Source of the DNA: Comamonadaceae bacterium
GTDB lineage: Bacteria; Pseudomonadota; Gammaproteobacteria; Burkholderiales; Burkholderiaceae_C
Direction: 5' to 3'
Assembly (NCBI GenBank): GCA_947460165.1
Contig: CANHKH010000133.1
Coordinates: 1-8,208, forward strand
DNA: 8,208 nt
Shown here one piece after another: positions 1 through 6,003 of the stretch (the stretch's first letter is position 1; each line of letters starts with the position of its first letter). The notes beneath the pieces were generated by a model. The model searched no databases. It worked only from the letters and a program-made list of their open reading frames with translations, and was not told the DNA's origin. The translations under genes and the position numbers were made by a program.

Positions 1-76
1 ACTTTAGGGTTGGCCCTGACCCGCCCTCTATTCCTGGCGGCACCTGCAGCATTCCCAGCCGCACTTTGTTAAACAT
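1..76 (-). CDS. Possible 5' end of a further minus-strand gene (partial, runs off the left edge)
   Basis: On the minus strand an ATG at 76-74 opens a frame that stays open to the window edge (25 codons, beginning MFNKVRLGML). A Shine-Dalgarno-like AGGA lies 7 bases before it, which is good spacing. It begins 62 bases after the stop of the hybrid kinase gene and has the same orientation, so it could be a third gene of that transcript. I do not recognise the visible residues, and 25 codons are too few to assign a function. The plus strand of the same stretch also has an open frame from base 1 to a TAA at 70-72, which could instead be the end of a convergent gene. Either may be chance. Confidence 0.22.
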   Translation of the reverse strand, partial: MFNKVRLGMLQVPPGIEGGSGPTLK

Positions 77-138
77 TGAAAATTCCTGGGTACACAAAGC
101 TTGCCACCATCGCTTTGCTGGGCAGGCGCCACCCACCA

Positions 139-2790
139 TCAAGCATGGGGGGAGTCGGCCTGTGGCAGCTCGCCAAGCAAGGCCGCCAGGCCATGCAAGT
201 CCAGTCGCTGCACCGCCTCCAGCACTTGCGCGGCCAAGGGGGCGCATTCGGGTTGCGCGGTCTGCAGGCGGTGCACCCACTCTTTGATGGCTGTGATCTG
301 GCCGAGCTCGACCAGCTTGGCCAGTTCACGCAAATGACGGGCATCGGGCAAGACCATGCCACTGACCGATTCCGCACGGCTTTCGCGGGTCCCCTGCGCA
401 CCCCTGTGTCTCTCCAGGTCCACCGCATGCACGCTCCACTGGAGGTCCAGCAGATCGCCCATGCGTGTGAGCAATTGGGCATGTTCGATGGGGCGCAGGA
501 ACTGGGCGGCAAAGCGCAGTTGGCTGTTCCAGTACAGCGGCGGGCTGGGCGGGGCGGCCGATATCAATACCACGGGCACCTGCGGCATGAACTCGGCCAC
601 CCGCTCCAACACCAACCAGCCGTCGCCGTCTGGCATGTACTGATCGGTCAGCACCAAGTCCAAGGCCGGGCGCTGGGCCAGCAAGTCTGCTGCTTGCCTG
701 CCGCTGCTGGCCTGGCTCACCTCAAAGCCCAGGCCTTCGAGCAGCTGGCACAGCACGTTGCGGCCCACGGCGTCATCGTCCACCACCAGCACCGCCCGCC
801 TGGGCCCCAGGTAGCCGACGGCATCAAAGCCCTCCAGCCGCTCTTCGGATGACACCGACTGATCGGCCAAACGTCTGACGGGCACATTGAAGACAAACTG
901 TGCCCCCTGCCCCAAGGCACTGCGCACATTGAGCTGGCCACCCATGAGCTCCACCAACTGCCGCGCAATCGCCAAGCCCAAGCCGGCACCCTTGCCGTTG
1001 TCATGGGCCTGGCTGGCGGCACGCTCAAAAGGGCGAAAGATGCGCTCTTGCTCTTGCTCTGAAATGCCCTCGCCGGTGTCACTGACGGTAAATTCAAGCT
1101 GCAACACCGATCTGTCTGCGGACTCGGTCCTGGCCGCAACGGTCAAGGTCATCAGCCCATCGCTGGTGTGCCGCGCCGCATTGCCCAACAGGTTGCCCAG
1201 CACCTGGCGCAGGCGTTCGGCGTCGGCCTCCACGGTGAGTGCTTGCAATGCCTGGGCTTGGCCGATGTGCACCAACTCAAAGCGGTTGTTGCGCTGCACC
1301 GCCAGCAGGTGCGCCATGCGCTCCACGCCGCGCAAAAAACTGTCCAAACGCATCGCTGAGGGCTCTATCTTGAGCATGCCTGCGGTGCCTCGGGCGTAAT
1401 CGAGGATGTGGTCAATGATGCGCAGCAGCTGCCGGCCGCTGTCAAAAATGCTGTTCAAACCACTCACCTGTGCGGCATTGCGCGCCTCGCGGGCCAGCAG
1501 CTGGGTGTTGCCCAACACGATGTCCAGCGGGCTGCGCAGCTCGTGGCTCATGTGCGCCAAAAATCTCAGCTGTGCCGCGCTCTCGGCGCGCACCCGCGTC
1601 AGCTCTTCTTGAAGCTGACGCGTGCGATCCACCAGGCCCAGCAAGATAAGCGGCGAGTACACAAAAATGGCCAAAAAGGGCGCGATAGAGACGGTGGGAA
1701 CATAGGGAATGATGTTGGCGAGCACAAGCAGGCGGTTGAAAACCATCGCAAACAAAGTGACAAATGCCAGCAAGATGATGCCCGCTGCACGGTCGCCGTC
1801 GCGCCAGGCCCGGCCTATGATCAAGACGGCATACAAGCCGCACATGACCGAGAACAAATAGCGCAAAAACTCCGAATCGATCAGGTCAAAATAGTTCGCC
1901 AGAATCAGCCCTATAGAGGCATACATGGCTAGACGCATTTGCAGCAGCAGCACCGGGTAGCGGTGGATTTGGGGCAAAAAAGCCAGCATGAAATGGTAGT
2001 TGCCCAGCAGCAAGATGAGCCCAGCCAGGTGCCTGATCTCCTCGGGCATGGGGAGCTTGTCCAGCCAAAACATGCGCTGGAAAACCCCTGCGGTGCTGCT
2101 GACCCCTAAGAACAAGCCCACCTGGCCCAGGGCAAAAAAGCCATACGCCTTCTGGCGCGTCAGCACCAGCATCATGAGCGAGAACACAAAGACCAAGGCA
2201 ATGCCGCCTATGCCTAAGCTGATCCAGAACTGTCGCCATTGGTGCTCTTTGCGGAAATTGTCGGGCTCCCACAGCGCCGTATACAGGCTGATCATGGTGT
2301 TCGATGACAGTCGCACCCAGGCCGTTTGCCTGGCATTGGCCGCCACTTCAATAGGCAGCACGCCATAAGTGCTTTCGATGATGCCGCGATCGCGCATGGG
2401 CGTGCCGGTGCCAATGTGGCGCTCCTGCCAATATTCAGGGCGCAAGACGTAAAGGCTGATTTGCGACATTTGGGGATGGCCCAACTCCAACCAGCGCTCC
2501 ACAGGGTAGGGCAATGGGTTGTGCAAAGACAGACGCAACCAAAAAGCCCGCCTGCCCCAGCCATGGATCACCTTGGTCTTGTCCAGCGGCCGCCAGTCGC
2601 AGTCCTGCGCGAGCAACTCGTCAATGTTGATTTCTGCCGCAGTGGCACACCATTGCACCGTCAGTGCGTCGGGCGCATCGGAGAGGTCGGGCACGGCTTG
2701 AACCTGCTGGGCCCGCAGCGGCAAGGCGGCCAGCGCCAGCACGCACCACAAGAAATACAGCGGCCAGCGCGGCCACAACAGCAGACGCAT
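139..2790 (-). CDS. Membrane-bound hybrid sensor histidine kinase with 7TM DISM-type sensor and C-terminal receiver
   Basis: This is a sensor kinase of 883 residues that should autophosphorylate in response to a periplasmic or membrane signal and pass phosphate to a receiver. Numbering is from the ATG at 2790. Residues 1-27 look like a signal peptide (cut near LRA/QQ). Residues about 45-175 resemble the 7TMR-DISM extracellular sensor. Seven hydrophobic segments fill about 188-387. HisKA has the H-box HMSHELRSPL with phospho-acceptor H416. The ATPase domain has the N-box (N537), DTGEGI (571-576), IFRPF and GAGLGLA (601-607). The receiver has the acidic cluster D671-D673, phospho-acceptor D716 in TDQYMPDGDG and S744. 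Its usual C-terminal Lys is Arg (R766, FLRPIE). A helical tail (about 815-880) follows, with no obvious Hpt histidine motif. A TTG at 2799 is a possible upstream start, but it sits directly against the only SD-like AGG. The ATG overlaps the upstream regulator stop as TGATG, so I prefer it. The ligand is unknown. Confidence 0.93.
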   Translation of the reverse strand: MRLLLWPRWPLYFLWCVLALAALPLRAQQVQAVPDLSDAPDALTVQWCATAAEINIDELLAQDCDWRPLDKTKVIHGWGRRAFWLRLSLHNPLPYPVERWLELGHPQMSQISLYVLRPEYWQERHIGTGTPMRDRGIIESTYGVLPIEVAANARQTAWVRLSSNTMISLYTALWEPDNFRKEHQWRQFWISLGIGGIALVFVFSLMMLVLTRQKAYGFFALGQVGLFLGVSSTAGVFQRMFWLDKLPMPEEIRHLAGLILLLGNYHFMLAFLPQIHRYPVLLLQMRLAMYASIGLILANYFDLIDSEFLRYLFSVMCGLYAVLIIGRAWRDGDRAAGIILLAFVTLFAMVFNRLLVLANIIPYVPTVSIAPFLAIFVYSPLILLGLVDRTRQLQEELTRVRAESAAQLRFLAHMSHELRSPLDIVLGNTQLLAREARNAAQVSGLNSIFDSGRQLLRIIDHILDYARGTAGMLKIEPSAMRLDSFLRGVERMAHLLAVQRNNRFELVHIGQAQALQALTVEADAERLRQVLGNLLGNAARHTSDGLMTLTVAARTESADRSVLQLEFTVSDTGEGISEQEQERIFRPFERAASQAHDNGKGAGLGLAIARQLVELMGGQLNVRSALGQGAQFVFNVPVRRLADQSVSSEERLEGFDAVGYLGPRRAVLVVDDDAVGRNVLCQLLEGLGFEVSQASSGRQAADLLAQRPALDLVLTDQYMPDGDGWLVLERVAEFMPQVPVVLISAAPPSPPLYWNSQLRFAAQFLRPIEHAQLLTRMGDLLDLQWSVHAVDLERHRGAQGTRESRAESVSGMVLPDARHLRELAKLVELGQITAIKEWVHRLQTAQPECAPLAAQVLEAVQRLDLHGLAALLGELPQADSPHA

Positions 2791-3698
2791 CAGTGCCAAG
2801 CCTGGGCGGCCCCCTGGGGCTGCAGGGATTGCCTGTCAGGGTCTGTGTCTATGGCGTCGGCGCTGTGGCCGTTCAAGCTCTCACCCGGCTCTTGCCCGGC
2901 CGCCACTGCGCCTTGGAATTGGGCGCGCATTTCACTGGGCGAGCAGCCAAAGCGCTGGCGAAAGGCTTTGGAAAAATTCGCCGGTGTGGAGTAGCCCAAG
3001 GCTTCACTGAGCACTGAAAAAGGCGTGTGGGTGCCGCTGACCTGGCTGTTGGCCTGGCGCAGGCGCTCTTCACGCAACCAGCCAAAAACAGGCTGGCCGC
3101 ACAAGGCCTGAAAAGCCTCGTTCAGGCGGCGCCGGTTGGTGCCCACCATGCGGGCCAGCCGGTCCAGGCTGGGCGGATGGGCCAATGCTTGGCTGAGCAC
3201 CTGCTGGGCTTGAACCACCAGCCGCACATCCATGCTGGCCTCACTGGGCTGGTCACCCGTGGACGTCGCCACAAGCTCGAGTTCGGCCAAGTTGCGCTGA
3301 AGGTGAACGCCCACGCGGGCCAACACCTCCTGCACGTCAAAAGGCTTGCCAATGTAGTCCACTGCACCAGCGGCAAAGCCTGCCAGGCGTTCGGCCAGGT
3401 CGTTGGCAGAGGTCAAAAAAATCACGGGGATGGAACGCACGGCCGGGTGGGCCTTGAGTTGCCTGCAGGTGGCAATGCCGTTCATGCCGGGCATGTGCAC
3501 GTCCATCAAGATCAAGCTGGGCTTGAGCAAGATGGCCTGCTGGTAACCGCGCTCGCCGCTGAGAGCCACGCTCACGCGCAGGTCTTTGAGGTTCATCATG
3601 TCCATCAACACGCGCAGGTCAGACACCGAATCGTCGATCAGCAGCACGTCGGTCTGTAGTTGCTGGCCTGAGTTCCACAAAGATGCCTCAAGCGTCAT
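2790..3698 (-). CDS. Two-component response regulator, receiver plus AraC-type HTH DNA-binding domain
   Basis: This is a cytoplasmic transcription factor of 302 residues, probably activated by phosphorylation from the kinase encoded immediately downstream. The N-terminal receiver (about 16-135) is complete: acidic pair D22-D23, phospho-acceptor D66 in LMDVHMPGMNG, T96 and K118 in YIGKPF. A linker leads to an AraC/XylS-type helix-turn-helix domain (about 160-262). Its second half carries the family signature region around ALGYSTPANFSKAFRQRFG. About 40 residues of low-complexity, probably disordered tail follow (rich in Gln, Ala, Asp, Ser). The stop TGA shares its A with the kinase ATG, indicating translational coupling. 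The ATG at 3698 is preceded by AAAGG at a rather long spacing (11 bases). Target genes cannot be read from the window; its own promoter region is one plausible target. The domain calls are firm, the partnership is inferred from coupling. Confidence 0.93.
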   Translation of the reverse strand: MTLEASLWNSGQQLQTDVLLIDDSVSDLRVLMDMMNLKDLRVSVALSGERGYQQAILLKPSLILMDVHMPGMNGIATCRQLKAHPAVRSIPVIFLTSANDLAERLAGFAAGAVDYIGKPFDVQEVLARVGVHLQRNLAELELVATSTGDQPSEASMDVRLVVQAQQVLSQALAHPPSLDRLARMVGTNRRRLNEAFQALCGQPVFGWLREERLRQANSQVSGTHTPFSVLSEALGYSTPANFSKAFRQRFGCSPSEMRAQFQGAVAAGQEPGESLNGHSADAIDTDPDRQSLQPQGAAQAWH

Positions 3699-3718
3699 GA
3701 TTCAGCAGGCCTTTGTGA

Positions 3719-3738
3719 GTTTGGACAAACCTTTGGAC
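3719..3738. repeat. Small palindrome and 12-base-period direct repeat upstream of the response regulator
   Basis: GTTTGGACAAAC (3719-3730) is a 5-2-5 palindrome (GTTTG/CAAAC). TTTGGAC occurs twice, at 3720-3726 and 3732-3738, a 12-base period that puts both copies roughly on the same face of the helix. They lie 22-40 bases before the regulator start codon. AraC-type regulators often bind paired direct repeats, so an autoregulatory site is possible. The repeats are short and could be chance. A second 12-base-period pair, GCAAGCTG at 3807-3814 and 3819-3826, lies further upstream. Confidence 0.3.
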
Positions 3739-3850
3739 CCGCACCTGATCAAGGCCAAATAAGCCGGCATTGTGGGCAACCGTCGCAGGCTGTGTTGACA
3801 GTCCCGGCAAGCTGGCGCGCAAGCTGAAGGAATTTTTGCAATCATGGAGT

Positions 3851-3878
3851 GTTTTTAACAATGGAGGCCGTTAAAAAC
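3851..3878. repeat. Perfect 9-bp inverted repeat with 10-base loop
   Basis: GTTTTTAAC (3851-3859) and GTTAAAAAC (3870-3878) are exact reverse complements separated by 10 bases. On the plus strand a T-rich run (3879-3890, TTTCATTTTTTT) follows, which gives a terminator-like outline, but the stem is AT-rich and the T-run is interrupted. No plus-strand gene ends here. On the minus strand it lies about 195 bases after the Ppx-like stop and is not followed by a T-run. A protein-binding operator upstream of the regulator is as likely as a weak terminator. Confidence 0.45.
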
Positions 3879-4072
3879 TTTCATTTTTTTGTAAGCCTTT
3901 GACGACCTCATCGGCGAGGACGCGCGGCCTATGCCCACCGAACACACTGGTTAGAGGCACGTATCGTGACGTATTTTTACGCTCGCTGATCCCGATTACC
4001 TCATCCGGTGCGCCCAAGAACAGCACCAGTGCGGCAGATAACAGCGGGGGTCTGGCCGCAGCCGTGCAGCCA

Positions 4073-5239
4073 TCAGGGCTTGGCGCAGCCCGCAGGGTCA
4101 GAGAAATACGCCGCAGGGCCCAACTCGCGCAAGCGCTGCACATAGCAGGGGTGGTGCCGTGACCATGCAAAGGCCCGCTCATCGCGCAGCAGGGCAGGCA
4201 AATTGTTGATGGCTGTTTCGGCCAAGGCCAGGGTGGACAGCTTCATGGCCCGCATCACGGCCTCGACCAGCAGCATGTCTGACACCAGATAAGGCGCAAA
4301 GTTCGCAGTCAGCCCGGTCAGTTGCACCACGTCTGCGAGCGCCATGGGGCTGAGCTTGTCAATGGCCATGCCCAGCTCTTGCGCCGAAATGGACTCTCCC
4401 TGTGCCACACCCAGGCTGCGCAAGGCCGAACGAATTCCCCGGGTGACAGGTCGGCTGATGGCCGTCAGCGTGCCCGGACCCACTTCAGCGGGCAAGGCTT
4501 GCAGTTGTTGCGAGGCCAGGTCACGGGCTTGTTGCAGCTCAGTCGCCCGCAAGGGCAGCAATTGACAGGCCACACCGGCGTCGCGGCCCAGGGTCTGGCA
4601 CAGCTGGTTGGCCCAGGACTTTTGGCCCAGTTCAATGCCAAACGATCGCTCATGGCCAGCCACTTGCATGCTGCCGCCGCCAATGTCCAAAATATGGCTG
4701 GTCTGCAGCCGCAGCCCCAAGGCCTGCTTGGCCGAGTCGTGGCCGTAACGCCCTTCGACGGCGGCAGGGATCACCAGCACGGCCACGCCGGTGTGCTCTC
4801 GTATGGACTCCAACTGCTGGCTCAGTTGCGCGCCTTCTAGCCGCCAGGCCAGGCGCCAAGCCGAAAACCCGCCGCCCATTTGGCGACAGCTCACGGGCAG
4901 CCTGGCCTGCTGGGGCAATTCGCGCAGGGCGCTTTCGACGGCGGGCAACAAGGGCTCCAGGCGCTGGCCCTGCATCAAGGGGGTGAGCAAATCAAGGTCG
5001 CGTGCGGGCATGACCACGCCTTCGCCCGTGCCGCTGGCCGCGGCACGCACACCTGAGGAGCCCATGTCAAAGGCGATGCGGCAGTCTGCGGCGGGCTCGT
5101 TGGGGGTGCGCTGGACCTGTGCCTGGGCCGTGCCAAGCATGGCCACGCAAGCCACCAGCGTCAGGCCAAGCCACTGGGCTGTGGTGCGACCTACACGCTC
5201 TGGCCACTGCAGTGGCGTGGAGTCGGAGGTCTCAAGCAT
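4073..5239 (-). CDS. Ppx/GppA-fold (exopolyphosphatase-like) protein with predicted signal peptide
   Basis: The product has 388 residues. Hydrophobic residues 23-37 followed by TAQA/Q (cut after about A40) look like a Sec signal peptide, so the mature protein is probably periplasmic. The mature chain has the two phosphate-binding loops of the ASKHA/Ppx-GppA superfamily: FDMGSSGVRA (57-66) and ILDIGGGSMQVA (183-194). The segment IPAAVEGRY (147-155) lines up with the E. coli Ppx ISGNEEARL region, so E152 could be the catalytic Glu; this alignment was made by eye from memory. The ATSALR-type motif of the family is degraded (VSCRQMGG). There are six cysteines in the mature part (53, 118, 214, 225, 365, 385), an even number compatible with disulfides. 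Ppx enzymes cleave polyphosphate or pppGpp and are normally cytoplasmic. Substrate here is unknown. A GDA1/CD39-like nucleotidase is an alternative with the same fold. The ATG at 5239 has a poor ribosome site; no better start precedes the signal sequence. Confidence 0.82.
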   Translation of the reverse strand: MLETSDSTPLQWPERVGRTTAQWLGLTLVACVAMLGTAQAQVQRTPNEPAADCRIAFDMGSSGVRAAASGTGEGVVMPARDLDLLTPLMQGQRLEPLLPAVESALRELPQQARLPVSCRQMGGGFSAWRLAWRLEGAQLSQQLESIREHTGVAVLVIPAAVEGRYGHDSAKQALGLRLQTSHILDIGGGSMQVAGHERSFGIELGQKSWANQLCQTLGRDAGVACQLLPLRATELQQARDLASQQLQALPAEVGPGTLTAISRPVTRGIRSALRSLGVAQGESISAQELGMAIDKLSPMALADVVQLTGLTANFAPYLVSDMLLVEAVMRAMKLSTLALAETAINNLPALLRDERAFAWSRHHPCYVQRLRELGPAAYFSDPAGCAKP

Positions 5240-5378
5240 AAGCAGGTCGTGTCATGTCAGAAGCAAAGATCGCAAAAAACAGAAAACCCGCTCTTGTCAA
5301 TAAAAACCAGGCTTCAAAAAGGGCTTCATCATAATGTCATTGTCCGCCTTGAGCGAGTCGATTCGACCTCAGGCCACC
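5240..5378 (-). promoter_or_regulatory. Leader/promoter region of the Ppx-like gene (weak candidate elements)
   Basis: The 139 bases between the unknown-function gene and the Ppx-like start are clearly more AT-rich than the flanking genes, as expected for a promoter. On the minus strand a TATGAT (5333-5328) could be a -10 box, and a TTGACA (5300-5295) matches a -35 box, but neither has a good partner at 16-18 bases. The sequence GAAGCC occurs twice close together (5326-5321 and 5315-5310 on the minus strand). No terminator for the preceding gene is evident, so read-through from it is also possible. Confidence 0.3.
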
Positions 5379-5927
5379 TCAGCGGGCCTGCTTGGCCTGC
5401 CAGGCTGGGCTGCGCACATAGCCAAAGCGCTGCGGCAAGTCGCTGGCCGACACCTCGGAGGGCACCCACAGCCCTTGCTCCACAGCGTCTGCGGCCAGCA
5501 CCATGTCTTGCGTGTGGACCAGGCCCAAGCCCAGCTCGGTGTCCAGGTAAAGCCGGCCGTGCTCGTCCATGATGCAGCGCTGCACGCGACCGGCCAGGCC
5601 GGTGTGGGTGGTGACCGAAAACTCCGGGCCTATGCGCCAGATCCAGGGCGCAGCTTCAAGCTCCACATAAACCCGCTGCGGGCCGTTTTGGAAGAACCAA
5701 CAGCCAGACTCGCTTTCATAGTTGCGGTGTATGAATTCGATCAGCTTGTCGTGCTTGAGCAGCGAGCCTCGGCTGGCCGCCGTGCTGGCCGACCCCGTGA
5801 AGGGGCCTGCGGCCTGGCAGGCGTCGTCGCGCATGAACCAGTTGCCGCGGGCATCGAGTCCCAGCCAGCCGTAACAGTCGGGCACATGGGGCCATTTGGC
5901 CAGGGCGGCTTTGACTATGTCATCCAT
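5379..5927 (-). CDS. Conserved protein of unknown function, cotranscribed with the YheT-like hydrolase
   Basis: This is a 182-residue protein from the ATG at 5927 (MDDIVKAALAKWPHVPDCYGW). It has no signal peptide, no membrane segment and no recognised catalytic motif. It is rich in aromatic residues (KWPHVPDCYGWLGL, GNWFMRDD, GCWFFQNGPQRVYVELEAAPWIWRIG) and looks like a compact beta-rich soluble domain. The name DUF2946 comes to mind for similar betaproteobacterial proteins, but I cannot confirm it. The frame is open upstream to 6227, but that part overlaps the hydrolase and reads as non-coding. An in-frame ATG at 5978 would add 17 residues and lacks a ribosome site. At 5927 a GGAG lies 12 bases upstream, a long spacing. 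It follows the hydrolase by 76 bases, in the same orientation, so it is probably the last gene of that operon. Confidence 0.8.
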   Translation of the reverse strand: MDDIVKAALAKWPHVPDCYGWLGLDARGNWFMRDDACQAAGPFTGSASTAASRGSLLKHDKLIEFIHRNYESESGCWFFQNGPQRVYVELEAAPWIWRIGPEFSVTTHTGLAGRVQRCIMDEHGRLYLDTELGLGLVHTQDMVLAADAVEQGLWVPSEVSASDLPQRFGYVRSPAWQAKQAR

Positions 5928-5944
5928 GGGTGTGCAGGGCTCCA

Positions 5945-5966
5945 ACAATCGTCCATGTGCGATTGT
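5945..5966 (-). promoter_or_regulatory. RNA hairpin candidate directly before the ribosome site of the unknown-function gene
   Basis: ACAATCG and CGATTGT (5945-5951 and 5960-5966) are perfect 7-bp inverted arms around an 8-base loop. In the minus-strand transcript the hairpin ends only a base or so before the GGAG at 5943-5940 that serves the start at 5927. It could affect translation initiation or mRNA processing. If translation instead starts at 5978, this stretch is coding and the repeat would be incidental. Confidence 0.4.
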
Positions 5967-5986
5967 GGCCTCTTGCATGCGAGGCA

Positions 5987-6002
5987 GCACAAGCCCTTGT
6001 GC
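5987..6002 (-). promoter_or_regulatory. RNA hairpin candidate one base after the hydrolase stop codon
   Basis: GCACAAG and CTTGTGC (5987-5993 and 5996-6002) are exact reverse complements separated by two bases. In RNA this gives a 6-bp stem with a GGGC tetraloop. It lies one base after the TAA (6006-6004) of the hydrolase gene. There is no following U-run, so it is not a standard intrinsic terminator. It may protect the upstream mRNA or set the relative expression of the last two operon genes. Confidence 0.45.
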
Positions 6003-6003
6003 T

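Larger units (their letters stand above)
3699..4072. other. 374-base region with no convincing gene between the regulator and the Ppx-like gene
   Basis: This stretch lies upstream of the regulator and downstream of the Ppx-like gene, so it should contain the regulator promoter and the end of the Ppx transcript. Visible items are the repeats near the regulator start, a T-rich section (3851-3891) and the perfect inverted repeat at 3851-3878. A plus-strand 21-codon frame (ATG at 3697, TAA at 3760-3762, MIQQAFVSLDK...) has no Shine-Dalgarno sequence. A minus-strand frame open from within the Ppx gene down to a TAA at 3871 has no ATG in its unique part. A TTGACA at 3795-3800 on the plus strand has no matching -10. 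I found no terminator with a proper T-run and no recognisable remnant of a mobile element. Confidence 0.6.

Noticed and set aside
76..852. Long open frame (258 codons) on the plus strand opposite the kinase 3' end
   Set aside because: It is antisense to the receiver and C-terminal part of the kinase, shows no protein family pattern and is explained by the high GC content. Similar antisense frames opposite the regulator, Ppx-like and hydrolase genes were rejected for the same reason.
3697..3762. 21-codon plus-strand ORF (MIQQAFVSLDK...)
   Set aside because: There is no Shine-Dalgarno sequence, it overlaps the regulator start on the other strand and it is too short to support without conservation data.
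3851..3878. Integron attC-like core sites (AAC...GTT)
   Set aside because: The 7-base cores do not match RYYYAAC/GTTRRRY at all positions, and the spacing is far shorter than any attC site.
3851..3890. Intrinsic terminator
   Set aside because: Hairpin plus T-rich run looks suggestive on the plus strand, but the stem is AT-rich, the T-run is interrupted and no plus-strand gene ends here.
5250..5340. PhoB box upstream of the Ppx-like gene
   Set aside because: TGTCAT half-sites occur singly (around 5251 and 5335), but no pair with the required 11-base spacing is present.
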